A DNA stretch of 64,000 nt from Diprion similis (Eukaryota > Arthropoda > Insecta > Hymenoptera > Diprionidae), in contig NC_060110.1 of assembly GCF_021155765.1 (NCBI RefSeq), positions 11,903,501-11,967,500 of the forward strand, given 5' to 3'. The position numbers and the translations under genes are program-made. Of this stretch, positions 13,101 to 25,712 are shown one piece after another. The notes beneath the pieces are model-generated. The model worked only from the letters and a program-made list of their open reading frames with translations. It did not search any database and had not been told where the DNA came from. The first letter of the stretch is position 1, and the number at the start of each line of letters is the position of its first letter.

Positions 13101-16100
13101 ATTCTCGTAGGTCCAAAGAATTGCACGCAACATCTGGTAAAGAGGTAATCCTTTGAAACATTTGTTCAATTGGAAATTGAAATTTTGGATTCGTAAAGTA
13201 ATCCAACCATAACTGTGAGTATTTCTGAAGTCGCACATTCAAATAACAACTAAATCTTTTGTCGCAAAAGTAAAAGGGTAAATTTAGAGAACTGCACAAA
13301 TTGTCGACGTTCCATAGATAATCAAATTATCGACTTACCCATCCACTCAATGGGGCATGTACAATTGAATCCATCCTGATTACTTGTACAGGTACCTCCG
13401 TTTAAACATGGATTGTTCGCGCAGAAATTAACCGTGCAATTTGGTGGAATCCCCATAAATCCAGGATTGCATACACACTGCGGTCCGTGATTGTCGGGTA
13501 TACAAATACTGTTGGATGGACAAGCTGCGTTTTCACAAAGACCGTGTAATTCACAGTGTCTACCAGTATATCCGGACAAACAGTTACAATGATAAGTGCC
13601 AACTTCATCGATGCAATTGCCTCCATTGGTACAAGGGTTGGACAGACATTCGTTCAAATTTAATTCACAATTTTGGCCCTCGAAACCCATGGGACATTGG
13701 CATATGTATCCACCATAATTATCAAAGCACTCGCCGTTATTTAGACAAGGGTTATTCAGGCATTCATCGATGTTGATTTCACAGTTGATACCTCGATATC
13801 TAAAATATAATGGGGTTGCTATCGGTTAGTTAAATATGAGATAAAAATGACCTCAGCCTATCGGTAAATGTATTTGATTACAGTTTATAACACAATAATA
13901 ATTAATTGCTTCATTTCGAATTCACAATATATTCACTCACCCTGTTCTATCGCATCGACAGGTGTAATTATTAATGCTGTCAATGCATGTACCTCCATGT
14001 TTGCAAGGATTCGATGCACATTCGTTGATATTAATTTCACAATTTTTCCCTGTCCAGCCAGAGCTACATTCACACTTGTATTCACCGTCCGCTACATTGT
14101 AACAGGTTCCATCATTTTCGCATGGATTACGTTCGCACAAGCTCACTCCGAGCTGCGAGTCACAAAGAGTTCCAGTGAATCCTGGGATGCAGGTGCAACT
14201 ATAATTACCTCTGGAATCTTCAGTACATGATCCACCATTTTGGCAGGGATTACTGTCACATGGCGGACCTGCAATTATGTATACAGTTTTAAAGAAGGAA
14301 ATGAAATGGATCTGAAATATAGGATATCGTAACCCACACAGATTACATCAATATGTATTTCTTTTAGACTAAATAAAAATACTAAGTAGTTTTAATTGTT
14401 TTGTTAGTAAGAGCTCAAAATTTAATTGTCGGATATTCTTTTGTTACGGCGCACTAGAATTATCTCAAATCACGTGTCGCAAAGGAGTGAATTACTGGTG
14501 TACAACTATATCATATATATTTATATTAGTATGCAATCGATATTCAACAGATACATGCACGCCTGGGTTAATACAAAAATGAAGCATTTTTAAGCAACAC
14601 AACAGGCAGATTGTGCGTCAATATTCAGGCAGCGCAATAAATGTTGCTGATCTGTGTAAGTATAATCAACAATCTGTGCTGTGGAACAAAAATATTTCTT
14701 CACGCATTAATCCATCGGCCTGTTCACAAACTATCTGAACTCGGAGATAGCTACACCGAACATCAAGATTCGTGGAGGACATTTTTTCAGATATCTTTGG
14801 TCATATAACTTCAGGTATAAGATGAAATATAAAACCTTCAAAGACTACAGATCTGTAAATGAATGTTGACACTTATCACGGTAGAACTATGTTGGGCTGT
14901 TGAGCTGATATTATAATTTGTTAAAATGTTTACACTTAATGAAATCCATGAATAGCTATCTCCAAAGACCAGAGGAATAGAAAAATAAAAGATCTGTATC
15001 AGACTCTACCATTATCGACTTGACAGTTGTTACCAGAGTACCGGGCGAAACAATGGCACTCATAGCGATCTTGTCGAGAGACGCAGGTTCCATGCATCAT
15101 GCATGGTTCGTGGTCACAGAAGTCTGATGTGGAAACAGTCACTGTCGCTAGGCCACCGACGCTTAGTGGACCACCTGTAATACAATGCAATGCCATGCAC
15201 ACACCACACAACTAGCCTACGTCACATAGCATAAAAATTTGTATGAACACGTGATAATGGAATAGAATAATGACATGACGTAACTTTGATATGGCATGGA
15301 ACAGAAAATATCGTTATTACAACGATTCTTTAGCGAAAAACTAGTGATGGTATAAAAAATTGTAAACAATACTCGCATACTTCCAGATTATATTAAGATT
15401 TATGTTGTTTGTACGGTTGTGTTATCTCTAAATAGGTCAATCGAGGAGGATAAAAACTTTGCAGTTTAAAATAACTACCTAGAAAACAGATTTTATTGAA
15501 TCTGGAATTCAGTGAGTATAATAGTTTCGTTCCGTCTGTTTATTCCGTGATTTTTTCACAGCTTATCTTCCGCAAACCAGTGCTAATTTTCTGGATCAGC
15601 ATTGAAATATAAATAAGATAATTATTTCGAAAAGAGCATAAATTCAAAAGTTTTATAGAGTTAACCGTATGTTTCTTGGTCATGATTTTCATATTTGAAG
15701 AAAAATCGTGATTATACTTTGCGAGTCATAAAAATTGTTTGAGGAAAATTACGAACCTATTAATAATTTCTAAATATTTCAAAACACAGTTATGCTGACA
15801 TTAAAAAATGTGCGACATAAACTGAACAAATCAAACGAAGCAAAAACAAACCAACACTAGCTCGACTATGCACAACGTTTAATGGAATTGATAGCTATCA
15901 AAACAGGATGCACAGCTTAGATATAAAATAAATGAATTGATCAATTTGTCAATACAACAATTTAAAGTGCCAATAGTACTGATGTTATCTAATAACTAAG
16001 GGCTTCACACTGCAAAAGTAATTTCAACAATTTAAAAATGATGATCAACGAGTTCTATCAAGTCGCTACAGTATCAATACTTTCACTAAAATTACCAGCC

Positions 16101-18698
16101 ATTGCAATGTTTATATTACATCGAAATTCGTATCCAAACAATTTTATTCATATTAAAATCAGATCTAAAGTGATTAGATTAATAGTGATTTGACCATGTT
16201 CTATGGCACAGTTAAAAGTACGTACTCGTATGCAAACTGCAAAAAATATTCCATTCACATCTTACAGCAAGCGTGTGTAAAAATACAAGTAAAACTTACA
16301 GCCTGCAGATTCCAAGGGACACGTTCCAAATAGAGCCCCACTATTAACAGTGTAATTTCGTCTGAATAATATTCCAGGTCCTTGTAATATGCATCCTTTA
16401 AAACCCTCACCGATTATGAGGGGTTCGTTATCGTTGAAGTCTGGCAGACTGAGAATACCCGAGTTGTAAGTGGCATTAGCGATCACCTGAAAGTAAGAAT
16501 GTTTTTTTTTTTTAAATGATGTATTAAGGAATTCTTTTGCTGGCGTGTGATTACGTAATCGCATATTAGAATGTCAAATATGAATTGTGATCTATACAGG
16601 TACTAATGCAACAATAGCCAACGCATGACAATGTAACAAAACTCATACAGTTAGTAGTTTGAGTGCCATATGTAGGGTTCTGTTGCCATTCTATGGACCC
16701 AGTCGAAAACATAAATGGCCTATGGATGTCGCTCCAAAGTGATTTCTCATGTAAGCAATCGGCCACTGCTGTACTAATCGTTTCAGGTGAAACTTTAATA
16801 TGTAATTTACCTGTGTATGTCCGGCAGCGCTGAGGGTGAAGTTTCCGAGCCGAAACAACAAATTCACGTAATGCCAGGCATTGTTCAACAATTTAGCATT
16901 CAACTTTGCTTCGTATCGTTGCTGATTAACAGACGCCAAAAACAGCAGACCCTCTGGAGTAACTTCCAGGCTTATGAAGTCAGGGCCAAAGTGTTGTATG
17001 AATAACCTTCCGCCGTCGCAAGTTCGAAAACTGAGTCCGGTTTGCCGATGTACAGATACAGTTGATGCAAGCCTCAGATATGCCGAACCATTGAAGTACG
17101 CTTCTCGGTAATTATCGTCAGTGTCATAACCGATGGCGTCCTGGGGTGCCTCGAAGGTAGTTACCAGCAAACTGGTAAAAACTGTAACGTGAACGAGAGG
17201 AGTTTTCTATTACTTACGTGTGAATCATTTTTAGTGCGCAAATTTATTATGCATATGAAAATGAATAGCCACCTTGTGGCCAAAATAATGAAACCATGGT
17301 CACAGCTAGTGATACGGTAATATGATGAATAATTTATTTTATACTGAAATTAAAATAACGCCAATGCCAGTGCATTCCACAATGCTTATCTGTATTCCAC
17401 GTTCGATCTTCTATAAGCCTGCCTTGAGACTTTGTAAAATTATAACTATCGTCGCATTCTCATAGCATATAATACATATTCATGAAGCTGGTAAATTTGG
17501 ACGTTTCTTGGCGGATGATCAAGTATACTTTCGTACAAAATTGCGAATCCTGTAAGTGTCGCGAGTCTCAAGGATACTTGACGCACTTGAACCGCCAAAA
17601 AATTGGCTTCGTTTCGTCCACACTATTCACCTGCCATTACATAATGACGTAATTAGTATCGATCTCACGAGAATTGTATACTTTCGAAAATTCTATCAAA
17701 TAGGAATAAAAAATTGAAGCGTGATCGGCTGTTGAAATAGTGATATTTTTGTACTGTTAGCAGAGGCCATTACCCCGCGTAAACAAGTTTATTTTGCAAG
17801 CAAACACATTTTATAAGTTCAACCAATCTGCATAACGACTTTATAAAAGTTTAAGCCTGATTCGCAAGACACATCACTTAATTTTAATAAATTATAAGTA
17901 AATTCAAAATAGCAAAAATTTCCTTAACTTCTGTTTCGATAGCAACCAATTCCAGCTTTCTTCTCAAATGATGTTGCAGTTATCACGTGTGTAATATTCA
18001 CGATCAGTGTCCAAGATAAAAGTGCAAGGTATGTTTATAGATAGACCATGTAATCAAGTTGCAGTGTAAGTGATACGATAACAGTTACTTATCAAAGCGC
18101 CTCCTTGGTTTGTTGACATTTCAATACCTTTTCGGTTATCTGACCATGGCAATTATCATCGATAAAGTCGAATACTACTCGTATCATATCTACTGCAGGT
18201 GTCATGACCAGATTAAATCTTACTTAACCACGTGCTTAGATAAGTATGATACCTCTTGAGACAATTGGAATGATTCATTAGTGCATCTCGTATTTTGCCG
18301 ATAACCCAGAATTGATTTTACCTTTGTAAAATCTTTCGTTATCGCTGAATATAAATCTCAATACTTCTTATATGTTGATAATTAATTAACCTGCAGAGAT
18401 TGGATATACTATGTACATTTAAAATTCAGCCCGCGATGTATTTTGAGAAAAAGAAAACTGAAATCAATAAAATTATACCTCCAATACCGAGTCCCATATA
18501 TACTGGTGAATATTAATTTTAAGGTATGACTATAAGATGAAAAAAACGTCGATAGGTTTTAAAAAAATCGGGTAGTACATAAACCAGTTCACTAATGAGC
18601 AGTAGCATATAGATACAGAGATTCAAAGTTTTGGCTGACACACCACACGTACGATCGTCTTTACATAACTCACTGTGCATATAGAATCTATTACGCAT
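3889..18698 (-). CDS. crb: Crumbs, apical polarity transmembrane protein
   Basis: Eighteen coding exons, 5' to 3' on the minus strand: 18698-18674 (predicted), 17181-16811, 16486-16300, 15174-15010, 14268-13941, 13799-13339, 12892-12711, 12367-12214, 11676-11215, 10119-9384, 9083-8681, 8255-7803, 7685-6104, 5942-5570, 5359-5044, 4858-4541, 4406-4311, 4116-3889. All phases agree, giving about 2,279 residues, near Drosophila Crumbs. Domain order is: short signal peptide; N-terminal laminin-G-like module (GSAYLRLAS ... FKGCILQG); about 24 tandem EGF repeats, many calcium-binding (DIDEC, NINEC); three laminin-G modules with single EGFs between them; about eight more EGFs; a transmembrane helix ([18 protein letters not shown]); and a 37-residue tail. 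The tail has the FERM-binding juxtamembrane segment (RATRGTYSP) and the PDZ ligand ERLI at the C-terminus, which in the family binds Stardust/PALS1 and is phosphorylated by aPKC. The intron at 10120-11214 needs a GC donor. Identity is certain; only the first exon is tentative. Confidence 0.97.
10120..11214 (-). other. crb: GC-AG intron in crumbs
   Basis: The upstream exon must end in phase 1 to join the next exon, which opens with two bases completing a Gly codon before [10 protein letters not shown]. The only site giving this at the end of the GYTG motif is ACACAG followed by GCAAGG (donor GC at 11214-11213). The nearby GT candidate (GTGAAC) gives the wrong phase and adds non-EGF residues. 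The acceptor is CTAG ending at 10120. Confidence 0.8.
10846..10870. repeat. (AAC)n microsatellite in a crumbs intron
   Basis: About eight tandem AAC/ACA units inside the GC-AG intron of crumbs. Confidence 0.95.
18674..18698 (-). CDS. crb: Predicted crumbs start exon (signal peptide)
   Basis: A 25-base coding exon: ATG at 18698-18696, ending in phase 1 just before a GTGAGT donor (18673-18668). Joined to the acceptor at 17182, it reads [20 protein letters not shown], then PQDAIG: a short basic n-region, a hydrophobic core and a polar end, as expected of a signal peptide. The phase is exactly what the downstream exon needs, and an in-frame TAG lies five codons before the ATG. The implied intron is 1.49 kb. 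Part of the hydrophobic core is encoded by the downstream exon, which by itself has no ATG. A different upstream exon remains possible. Confidence 0.5.
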
Positions 18699-21614
18699 AC
18701 ACTTGTTCTAGGAAGTGGATGTGCATCAAGATATAGAGGCATAGAATTATTTGTAACGAGTATACTACATTCAAGCTGTTACAAGGTGCACTCCAAACGG
18801 CTACCTGCAAAAGAAATTAAGCAAGTCAGCACTTGCGATTTCCTATATTATGCACTCACAATTAGAGGAAACTTTCAAGTTTTTCATCGGAATCAATTTG
18901 TAGGTGAATTTCGTAGTGAATATTTTTTCCAGGGCGGCACAATGTTTAGTTGCAAATACAAAAATCAATCGAATAATCGCAATACACCTTGAATCTACAA
19001 AATGTTTCGTTGAAGGTACAAAATACTATTTGTGGACACACCGAAAATCCATTCTTGCAAGAGAAATTAGATGAGGAGTGACTTGTATGGGTTCCGGCCA
19101 CGTATTTATTAAAATCAGCACAACTATATCATTAGTCGGCGAAACTTAATTCCAAGATTTTCAACGCCGGTCAATATTTAAACAAAATTCAAAAGAGCCT
19201 TAGTTTTTGTTCTCGAATTCTTAGGGACCAAAAACTAGTTACAAAACAGATTTGTAACCAGGTGTTTTTCACTGATTAGAAACTCAGGAACTTCAAAAAC
19301 ACGATTAAAAAATCGTAAAATTAATGTCCAAGACAACGAGAAAAATACGACTATATCTTGTCGGTTTTCGGATACATCTTTTTAACCATTCATGGCAGCG
19401 ACTCGCGATCAAGACTATTTTCAATAAGTCTACAGATAACAACGGCGTATTCAGCTGCATCGTTGTTTGATACTGCATTCAATTTATATACAGCATAAAT
19501 TATATTGTAAAGATATTATTTTCAAAGTTACAATCGTCGAAAAATCATTTTGCAGTCTTTAAAAAATAATTTCACTGCGTAAATAGATTTGATATTACTC
19601 AATCGCAACAGAATCTTTTAGATTTAGATGCCAAAATTTTTTGCACAAAAAAAGGTTAAATATTATATATATTATATATTATAATCCTTAAATTTACTCA
19701 CGACAGCATAACTTCGTCTGTCGAGATTAAAAAAAAAAAACTATACAAGTGTTTTGTATACCAATGCGTGCCTGCATTCCCGGCTTACGCGTGATCTTTT
19801 AAATTATTTATATTGCTTATCGTTGCTTGGCGTAAGGTTCTATACATGTACTATAATACGACGTGGTAACGTGATCGTATAGATAGGTATACAATGAATG
19901 CAACCAGGTCCACTGAGTATGCACAACTCACATGTTGCACGTGTGCGGTATACCTGCTGCATGCGAGCGTTCTGTGACATACGCGTAACCAAGTAAGGAT
20001 ACACAATCTCCGGCAGTTGAACACTCGACTCCAAAGTAACATGAAATTCACAGCAAAGCCATACACGGTATTGAGATGCAGTAAACAGGGATAGAGATTG
20101 GCGTCTAAAGTATTGAAACACACGGTTTAACCAGAGTGTTGACAAAGTGCATCTTCTCTTTATTGTTCGTTGCGTGGCAACTTTATTATCTAGCACCGAT
20201 TGTACGTACGAAGTACCGTTGTAAGTAGGTAATAAAATTGGTTTTTCATCAACAGTTTTCCCGCCGAGATTTACACCCTGTCAAAAATCTTGCGTCAAGT
20301 ATGAGGTACGTTAGAATAGCAACAGCATAACGACTGCGAAAGATTCTTCCCTCTTTTCAGAAGCAATTTAAAAATTAACGTTTATTACGTTTGCGAAACG
20401 TGGATTTGGATATTTGGAGCTATACACGACAATGTCGAAATCGACCAGGGCACCTCCTTAAGGTACAGGTGAAAAAGAAAGATAACAATTTCACCAACAT
20501 AGATGATGAAAAAGTTCGTATGACTGGATGGGCACACAAGCATCGAGCCGGAAAGATAACCGAGGCTACTACAACATCGTGGAAAGAAACCGCGTATAAT
20601 TTGCGTCGTAGTTGGCTGTACATAAATTAAAAGGAAAGCGGAAAGACGTTCGGCACTTTATATATGATATACATTATACATATATATAAGTGACTTGAGT
20701 GTTGCATGGGCGTTACGGGAAGTAAATTTTTGTCAAGTGGTGCAGATACGGGAACAGAAACCAGTCGTTAAAGTTTAAATGTCTGTTAACAAGGCCATGA
20801 CACTGCAAATGAAGTTTTTTAAAAACTTGGAAAATGTAATGATTATACGTGCAGATATTTATTTGATCATGATAATACCAGGCTGCACAATGCAATAATC
20901 TCGTTAGACATCAGCTAAGCTGCAGCTGCATGTGTACGAGTGTAAAAAGGATACGACTGAACTGTAATACAGGTTGCAGCGACATTTAGTAGGTATATAT
21001 CATGTCACAGTGATAGGTGAATAACAAGAATGCTAAAAAAGAGCGTTGAAGAATTCATGAAAAGAGATCGTAGTGCGGCGACAGACGTAAAAACGCGATA
21101 TTTGCATAGAATGCACCGCAAAGTATAATACACCCTAGATGCATAGATTTATACGGGAATTCGAGGCTGTGCATTAAGTGTTACTGCCGATTCCATGCAT
21201 GTATCCGTACAAAAGTGGAAGAATCGTATATATCGCCTTACGTGATCCAACCTGATCTATAGTAAGCATTTTGTATAAAGGAGCACAGTGTAAGTACGTT
21301 AAATTCTTGAGATAAGAATCTTGCTTCTCGCTATTTTCAAACAGAGCTATGAGGATGTACACCGGTTTGTACTATCGAAGCTACCCGTTATAGTTATCGT
21401 ACATACTTACCTCAGTGCTTTGCACGTTTGTACTACGAAATATACGCGCACACGTGCGAATGACATAAAATTTAAACTGTCGCGAGACCAGAGAGAAAAA
21501 AAAATCGGCGAGAGAATATCAATTGTTACTCTTCTTACCGATTCTGAAGAAAAAAATAAAATTTAGCATATATTCGACGTTCGCCTGTAATTCGTGATCT
21601 TGGTGTACCTTTAC

Positions 21615-21897
21615 GATGTATGGATGGGGGTCAAAATTTGGAAGGGTCAATATTTCGAATGGCAGATATATGGAAATTTCAAACATACGAAAATAAAATA
21701 ACGAAAAATGAATCGTTCGAAATCTCGAGTCACTGATTAACCGCGGTTAATAGTCATTCTAAGCATCCAGACTTTCTAAAATCAAAATTTCAAACAATTC
21801 ATTTTACGTTATTTTATTTTTGCATGTTTGAAATTTCGATACATCGACCATTCAAAATATCAACCCTTCCAAGATTCAACCCTCACCCCGATGTGTA
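21615..21897. mobile_element. Fold-back MITE-like element with long terminal inverted repeats
   Basis: The left arm (about 21615-21730) and right arm (about 21790-21897) are imperfect reverse complements over roughly 110 bases. For example, TTGGAAGGGTCAATATTTCGA on the left matches the complement of the right arm with few changes, and both share AAATTTCAAACAT and AAAATAAAATAACG. About 60 bases separate the arms and include a perfect 16-base palindrome, ATTAACCGCGGTTAAT (21736-21751). There is no internal ORF, so it is non-autonomous. I could not define a clear target-site duplication, so the transposon family is unknown. Confidence 0.65.
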
Positions 21898-22268
21898 TAT
21901 ACCTACGTGAGGTTTCAGCCGGGAGGTATAAAACTGCGACAAATAACTAGACGTAAACCATACGGATGACCCCTAGGTACACGTATACCTAACCTAGTAC
22001 CCAACTACGAAAGTGTACAAAATAGGTATAACGGTACTTGGATATCGTAGGGGCTCTACAGCAGGGACAATACAGTCATGCATACAACCTGAGCTGATAT
22101 ACTCTATCGTACATAGATTCATCCACACGAATAGACACGTGTACCTCATATACCTAGTCCACACCTACGACGTTCATACATACATAGATATCTGCATATC
22201 GTATACCTTCGACTATCGCTTTAACGAACGGTCGTGCCTTCGATTTAGGAATCTGTAATTAGGAACGT

Positions 22269-22291
22269 GGGGGGGGGGGGAGGGGGGAGGG
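22269..22291 (+). repeat. G-tract with G-quadruplex potential
   Basis: The sequence is a run of twelve G, then A, six G, A and three G, with four or more possible guanine runs and a polypyrimidine complement. This is compatible with a G-quadruplex or triplex. It lies in non-coding DNA. Confidence 0.8.
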
Positions 22292-25190
22292 ATACAGCGT
22301 GCAATATGTAATACTATATCGCCCCAGTCCAACACGTGACTGTATAGGAATTGTGTATACATGAGGTACAAATAGGTGTATACGTACATGTTACATGGGT
22401 ATAGTATTAGGAATACTATTTCGACGTTGACGCCTGCTAAGGCGGAATTACGTGCAGGTAATGCGATAGTGAAACTTGACGAGAACTGCTCCGCGCTTCC
22501 ATACAAATTAGTGTGAATTTCCGTACACATACCGTAATAATCTGAGGAAGCTGTATAGAAATATTGTATATATACACTAGTAAGTGCACTTGCATAGAAT
22601 AATTTTGTTTCATTGGTCTATCCGACGAATTCACGTCGTGTTTTTTGTCTACGTAAAGTATAAACCAAACCGATGCTGACGAGATTTCAATGATAAAAGA
22701 TTATTACTATGAAATGTAAAAAGGCACTTTGATTGTCTATTAAAGTCGCAATGGCCGGAGCGAAGCCAAGTAATCATTCAATTATCACGAAACAAAATCA
22801 TCGTTAATTAATTCATAGTAATTTCTTGAATAAATATGGGTTTTCAATGGGTGAAAGAGTTTATTGGATAAGCAAAACCTCAATACCATTGGTACAAAGC
22901 TACCAGTAGGTGTGAAAAAAAAAAAAAAAAATTCTCAACTGATCATGAATCGTGCATCCCTAATTATTCCCGTCGTTTTCCTTTCATCGTAGCTGCAGGT
23001 TGGTGTAAGCCTGCAAGAACCCAGGCTGACTCAGGCAGGTATCAGGACTTCCCAGGTGGCTCACGATCCTGAAAGGGCAGAGGTAAGGACCCTGGCGCCA
23101 GTTCCAGGATTTTAACAACGCTGTGGGTTTTCGGAAGCGCTATAAGGATTTTCCTACGATTTTCCTTGGAAAAAAACACATTGTAGACAGTTTTTTTTAC
23201 ACCTTTGATGATCGGTACCGCATGAACTTGTCAATAGTTTCTTTATTTTTCAACTGATTCTTCTCGTTTTAGTTTCTGGTCAAGAGAGAGGTCAATGCGT
23301 TCCGCATACCTTGACGATGATCCTTACAGGCATGTCTTGGCTTTGGAATGACATCAGAGGCGTCAGGTGAGCAATCGCCACAGTTCCAGAAATTGGTAGA
23401 TTGAAATTTTCCCTGTTGATTCATCGAATAATTCATATTTCCCGTTACTTGTATGATAAACAATACCTTTTAGTTACAATAATCGATGTCTTTTGACGGG
23501 CTATAATAGTAGTGCCAATAAACTCACTTTCACCCATTATACGCGCCTATATATTTCTATCAAGGACCTCACTGGTATAAGCAAAACACAACTGTGTTAT
23601 AAAATTATTCAATAAAATACTATAAATCGATCGCTGCTCACATCTTGTCTATTAATAATATGATTATTAAGTTAAATTTTTTTCAGCGTTGCGGTAGTCT
23701 CTTTGATAGAGGCTTTAGTTATTTCTTTTTTTTGCAAAATTTAACGATTCCGTAATACTCACAACGCTTTTAGTTTTCTTATGTCATCCGCGTCGTTAAA
23801 AGTTTTTGTTCTCTATATTTTATACCTACATCGCAATACAACGAATAGGCACGTATTTTGAAAAGTATACGAGCTTATATTATTAATTGTAAATTGGTAT
23901 ATAGACCTGTGTTTATCTAGATATACCCATCTAGATTCAGGTTCAGAGATAATATACGTGCCCGCAGGTAAAGGGAGACACCGGACTCTGTCCGACGTCC
24001 ATTCATACCGGAAGTGACGTCATATTACCTTGCGTTGCATTTATGTAAATACATGTACATATACTATACCTACATTATACCCATACAAATATACACCTAC
24101 AAGTTATACGGTGTGTCTACGCATAAATGTGAGAAAAGAACAGTTGGCACATAAGATGCGTTATATTATACGTAATATGTACAGCATATTGATGCTGTAA
24201 TTTTACGCTGTTAGAAAAAACCTCGTTGCCTTGGTCGTGTATATAAATTCATTTCACTTTAGGTACATACATGATGCATGAGTTATAACTTCTATACGTT
24301 ATATATGTAACATATAAAATACGCGAAATATGAGTAAGAAATAAGTTTGACAGAAAATCTGAAATTTTTGCACAATCATTGAATTTGACAGATAAGAATT
24401 AGAAGCATAGAAAATTTCTCGAATCCGTGTTCCTCGCATGATCCACTATTATGCGACGTCTAATGCAATAATAATTCTGTGATTCTTGATACATGTGCCA
24501 GTAATCAATGATCATGATGTGTCATAACGAAGCAATGCAGTTCCGCCCACGAGTGCATGCTGCCGCTTACACCGTTCATTTATCCTGCGCCAATGCTTTA
24601 TTTTCACAATTATACAGATGTAGATACACGTAGTCACGTAGTGGTATGATGAACCAACATGCAGCCTAAAGTTGCTTAGGTACAACGTACGCATAGCTCT
24701 TTACACCTATACCTGCACGACTACTCGTAGAGCTGGATATGACGCGTTCTACGCAACCGGCCAAGCATTGAAATCTCCGAACCCGTTTTCTGACTTCTCA
24801 CGCAGCCGCCGCGCCGCGGTCGCAGTTTCTCTCTAACCAATCCGTCGCCGCGTGGTATAAAATACCACACGTATACATATATACACACACCTACGTTACA
24901 GACTTGGTACGTTTGTGTGCGGGACCGACGGACGTCGATGCTTCTTTGTGTGTACGGCATATCCGCCCACAACAACGCGACGGAGGGAGATATAGAAAAC
25001 TGTTGAACGTGAGATGCGCAGTGGATATATTATAAATATGTGCACAACCCTATAGGTCTGTGTGTGTGTATGTGTGTGTACGTATATGCATAATGAATTT
25101 TATATAAAGCGAGCATATTTTACGTGTTTTGCCGTGCGCGTTTTCCGGACGCAAAGTATTCGTTTTTATGACGGTCGAGTGAGTCTGCGA

Positions 25191-25272
25191 GTGCGCATGA
25201 GCGGAGTACAGAAAAGACCACTTTAATGTCCTAGGAGTTGAAAGCGGTCTTTTCTGTACTGCGCGCATGCGC
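25191..25272. repeat. Near-perfect inverted repeat (hairpin)
   Basis: The left arm 25191-25223 (core AGTACAGAAAAGACC) and right arm 25239-25272 (core GGTCTTTTCTGTACT) pair over about 33 bases with a 15-base loop. The flanks pair too (GCGCATGAGCG against CGCGCATGCGCC). It could be a small fold-back MITE or the template of a structured RNA. There is no coding content. Confidence 0.75.
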
Positions 25273-25712
25273 CGTAGCGAAGAAATCTGACATTACGCGA
25301 GCCTAACTTCAATTTCGTGCATCGTGAAAAAACGTGTAATAACGTAGGTACTCTTGGTATGTAAAGAATCGTATGCAACAAGGAGGCAACTGTCTTTTGC
25401 CTCGCGTGTTTGCAATATTCGTCTACGGCTCACCTACGACTCATATATAATTGCAAACTTATGCTCGGTTCGAAGAGACGGAGTTTGTCTCCTTGTTACA
25501 CAATACACTATTACGAGAAACGACATTTTGGAGGAAGTATACAATCTGACACCTGCATTACATAAACTGCAACCTTTTTTATTCCTAATTTTATATCTTT
25601 TAAATTTTTCCGCGCCTTATCTCTCCGCTTTTGTGTATAGCGTTCGTTTCTGTGTCGAAACAGTGTACCTAGCAACCAAACGCGCAGTTTGAGCCGTCAC
25701 CGTCATACGCGG

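Larger units (their letters stand above)
18699..25190. other. Non-coding stretch upstream of crumbs
   Basis: No convincing coding region was found. The segment should contain the crumbs 5' UTR and promoter (minus strand) and may hold intronic or enhancer DNA. It also contains an imperfect hairpin at about 19226-19275, a fold-back element at 21615-21897, a G-rich tract at 22269-22291, and a block unusually rich in CAGG/CCAGG words at about 22995-23110. The longest ORFs are short, lack flanking splice logic and resemble no family I recognise. Confidence 0.6.

Noticed and set aside
17182-17216. GTAAGT donor 35 bases upstream of the crumbs exon acceptor
   Set aside because: A 35-base intron is too short for insect splicing, and the upstream reading frames hit stops.
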